Assembly: GCA_018241505.1 (NCBI GenBank)
Contig: JAFEDS010000013.1
Location: forward strand, 63,417-127,416
Length of the DNA stretch: 64,000 nucleotides
From: Pseudomonadota bacterium
GTDB lineage: Bacteria; Pseudomonadota; Gammaproteobacteria; Steroidobacterales; Steroidobacteraceae
Reading direction: 5' to 3'
The notes below the pieces were generated by a model. The model had not been told where the DNA came from. It was given only the letters and a program-made list of their open reading frames with translations, and did no database searches. Within the stretch, counting starts at the first letter, position 1, and every line of letters starts with the position of its first letter. A program made the translations under genes and the position numbers. Below are positions 62,516 to 64,000 of this stretch, piece after piece.

Positions 62516-63115
62516 GTGTCCCGGATCCCGTTTCTCGCTGCTTCAGGTTTAGCTGCTCTTGTCATTCCACCGACCCAGGTGGCTATCGCGGCCGATTACC
62601 TGTCCGTCGATGCGGCGCAACGGGGCCTTTTCGCCCAGGCGGACCGTTTCGACGAGGTGGTTCTCGCTCTGAATCCTGACCAAAAGCGGGCCGTCGCTCA
62701 GCTTGCCGGCCCGCAGCCCCCCCACCGTTCACTTCGGGCGTGGCGGGCCATGCGCGGCAGCGATGTTCTCGGCTACGTGTTCGTGGACGAGGTCCTGGGG
62801 CGGCAGGACATGATTACCTACGCTGTGGGAATCGACACTGTGGGCAAGACGAGCGCGATCGAAGTCTTGTCGTACCGGGAAAGTCATGGCGGCGAGATCC
62901 GCGGCACTGCCTGGCGCAACCAGTTTGATGGGCGCCAGGGCCTCGACCATCTCAGGTTCGGCACGGACATCAAAAACATCGCTGGTGCGACGCTATCCTG
63001 CGAGCACGTCACCCAGGGTGTACGTTGGGTAACGGCCTTGTGGCAGGTGACGCTGCGGCCGGCACCGGCCGCCACCAGCGCCGGAAGCGCCGTGGCGCCA
63101 GTGCACGCGGTCTAG
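62516..63115 (+). CDS. FMN-binding domain protein, ApbE target
   Basis: A 199-residue protein with a signal peptide (FLAASGLAALVIPPTQVAIA). The FMN-attachment motif near the C-terminal part is AGATLSC, close to the S/T-G-A-T-x-S/T consensus but with Ala first. The SYRESHGGEIRG region is usual for FMN-binding domains. ApbE beside it probably attaches the flavin. GTG 62516 has AAGG upstream; TTG 62501 is the alternative. Confidence 0.8.
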   Translation: MSRIPFLAASGLAALVIPPTQVAIAADYLSVDAAQRGLFAQADRFDEVVLALNPDQKRAVAQLAGPQPPHRSLRAWRAMRGSDVLGYVFVDEVLGRQDMITYAVGIDTVGKTSAIEVLSYRESHGGEIRGTAWRNQFDGRQGLDHLRFGTDIKNIAGATLSCEHVTQGVRWVTALWQVTLRPAPAATSAGSAVAPVHAV

Positions 63116-63119
63116 CCAC

Positions 63120-63566
63120 ATGTCGGCCGTCTTCCCGCAACGAATGTCCCTGGCCCTGCGATCGGCAGTCATTGTGGCATTTGGGTCCCTCTGGCTCACG
63201 GGCGGCCTGTGGCTGGTGCTCCACTTCTTCTTTGCGCAACCTTCCGATTTTGGCGCGGTCGAAAATCCATGGAGTCCCGTCATTTTGCGTATCCATGGCT
63301 GGATTGCGGTTTCGGGCGTCTTTCTGCTCGGCTGGATCACCGCCCGGCACGTCAGCGACCGGTGGTCCCAGATGATCAAGCGCGCCTCCGGTATTTCCAT
63401 GGCCACCGTTGCGGGAATGCTCGCCCTGACGGGATATGCGCTTTATTACACGACCGATCGCGTACACGACGCCGCCGGTGTCGCTCACGAGATTATCGGC
63501 GTAGCGGCCTTCCTGTTCGCTCTAACGCACTGGCGGCGATACCGTCCACCTCGCAGACGCCGCTGA
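63120..63566 (+). CDS. Four-helix membrane protein, probable b-type haem protein
   Basis: A 148-residue protein with about four membrane segments and histidines on several of them (WLVLHFFF, ILRIHGW, ARHVSDRW, AHEIIGV, THWRRY), fitting haem b ligation. It lies four bases after the FMN-binding gene and is probably its redox partner in the membrane. Function inferred from pairing. Confidence 0.65.
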   Translation: MSAVFPQRMSLALRSAVIVAFGSLWLTGGLWLVLHFFFAQPSDFGAVENPWSPVILRIHGWIAVSGVFLLGWITARHVSDRWSQMIKRASGISMATVAGMLALTGYALYYTTDRVHDAAGVAHEIIGVAAFLFALTHWRRYRPPRRRR

Positions 63567-63580
63567 TCGGCTCAAATGCC

Positions 63581-63599
63581 GCTGCGGTATGTCCGCAGC
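63581..63599 (+). terminator. Hairpin after the membrane-protein gene
   Basis: GCTGCGG-TATGT-CCGCAGC, perfect 7-base stem, 15 bases after the stop codon. No clear T-run follows (CGGACATAATT), so termination is probable but not certain. Confidence 0.45.
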
Positions 63600-63645
63600 C
63601 GGACATAATTACCATCGGCGTTCATGCACTATTCACTGCGTCGGG

Positions 63646-63657
63646 CGTTATATAACG
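63646..63657 (+). promoter_or_regulatory. Perfect palindrome before the FecR-domain gene
   Basis: CGTTATATAACG, a 12-base perfect palindrome 37 bases before the next ATG. It may be part of a promoter (a -10-like TATAAC) or an operator. Its arm resembles the ModE-type half-site but without the spacer. Confidence 0.35.
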
Positions 63658-63694
63658 TAGCAATGGAATTTGTACCGGGTGAGGGGCGAGACGA

Positions 63695-64000
63695 ATGATC
63701 AGCCGTTCAATGTTCCTGGGGCACCGAGCGGTGGTGGCCACCCTGGTGTTGCTGTCGGTTCTGGGCACCACGGTTGCCTTGGCCAATGATGAGACAGATC
63801 CTCCTGGGCGAGTTGCGCGCCTGAGTTACGTTGACGGGTCGGTGTCTCTGCAGCCTGCCGGAGTTGAGGATTGGGCTGACGCAACAATCAATCGCCCCCT
63901 GACTACCGGCGACAAGCTGTGGGCGGATCAGAATTCACGGGCCGAGCTCGACATGGGTTCTGCCGCAATCCGGCTCGGAAGCAACACGGGCCTGTCATTC
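63695..64000 (+). CDS. FecR-domain protein, 5' part only
   Basis: An open frame from ATG 63695 to the right edge, 102 codons. A signal peptide (VVATLVLLSVLGTTVALA) is followed by a FecR-like domain (RVARLSYVDGSVSLQPAG, then RPLTTGDKLWADQNSRAELDMG). Such proteins are periplasmic or surface proteins. The rest is outside the window. Confidence 0.75.
   Translation, partial: MISRSMFLGHRAVVATLVLLSVLGTTVALANDETDPPGRVARLSYVDGSVSLQPAGVEDWADATINRPLTTGDKLWADQNSRAELDMGSAAIRLGSNTGLSF

Overview
The window is a 64 kb high-GC stretch of what is most likely a gammaproteobacterial chromosome (Steroidobacter/Nevskia/Xanthomonas-like by gene content; not proven). It is almost entirely one surface-polysaccharide locus of the Wzx/Wzy type, with a small unrelated tail. 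Nearly all genes lie on the plus strand and most are joined by 1-30 nt overlaps (ATGA, GTGA, TTGA), so the region from about 5.5 kb to 50.3 kb reads as one very long operon. I see no tRNA, rRNA, insertion sequence or CRISPR array.

Layout. 1-5.5 kb: secretion and control. A divergent outer-membrane Wzi-type gene (cut by the left edge), a poly-SLBB exporter, an RfaH/NusG-type antiterminator and a short Wzz chain-length protein. 5.5-6 kb: an EPS-associated MarR-type regulator, then a perfect 12-base ops element just before legB. 6-20.4 kb: a legionaminic-acid pathway of the GDP-sugar type (legB, legC, legH, legI, legG, ptmE-like, legF) decorated with genes for N-formylation (formyltransferase plus PIG-L deacetylase), acetamidino formation (amidotransferase plus HisH/HisF-like pair) and methylation, plus a 518-residue protein of unknown function and a probable transferase. 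20.4-21.9 kb: two secreted proteins, one a beta-propeller. 22-30.2 kb: a second sugar pathway that I cannot match to a described one, with a sugar-phosphate isomerase, a dehydroquinate-synthase homologue, an SDR, two Gfo/Idh oxidoreductases, a 2-hydroxyacid dehydrogenase, a HisC-like aminotransferase and a KdsB-like CMP transferase. 30.2-44.6 kb: methyltransferases, glycosyltransferases, a heparinase-like protein, flippase, polymerase and an AsnB-like amidotransferase. 44.6-52.7 kb: UDP-6-deoxy-L-HexNAc genes, then WbpV/WbpL/WbpM homologues that make and load the first sugar on undecaprenyl phosphate. 52.9-57.0 kb: ugd, manC and manB, supplying UDP-glucuronate and GDP-mannose.

57-64 kb is a tail of mixed genes: a lone receiver domain, a bactofilin with a zinc-ribbon partner, an orphan modA behind a ModE-like box, an ABC exporter, a divergent ApbE/FMN-binding pair with a haem-type membrane protein, and the start of a FecR-domain protein.

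The strongest regulatory story is local. Two promoters, one in front of the antiterminator gene and one in front of the MarR-type regulator, each carry the same 17-base dyad GTTCAATGRTTGAACGC at the expected transcription start, and the ops element sits where the antiterminator made upstream would be loaded before the 44 kb operon. The strongest biochemical novelty is the unassigned 22-30 kb sugar pathway.
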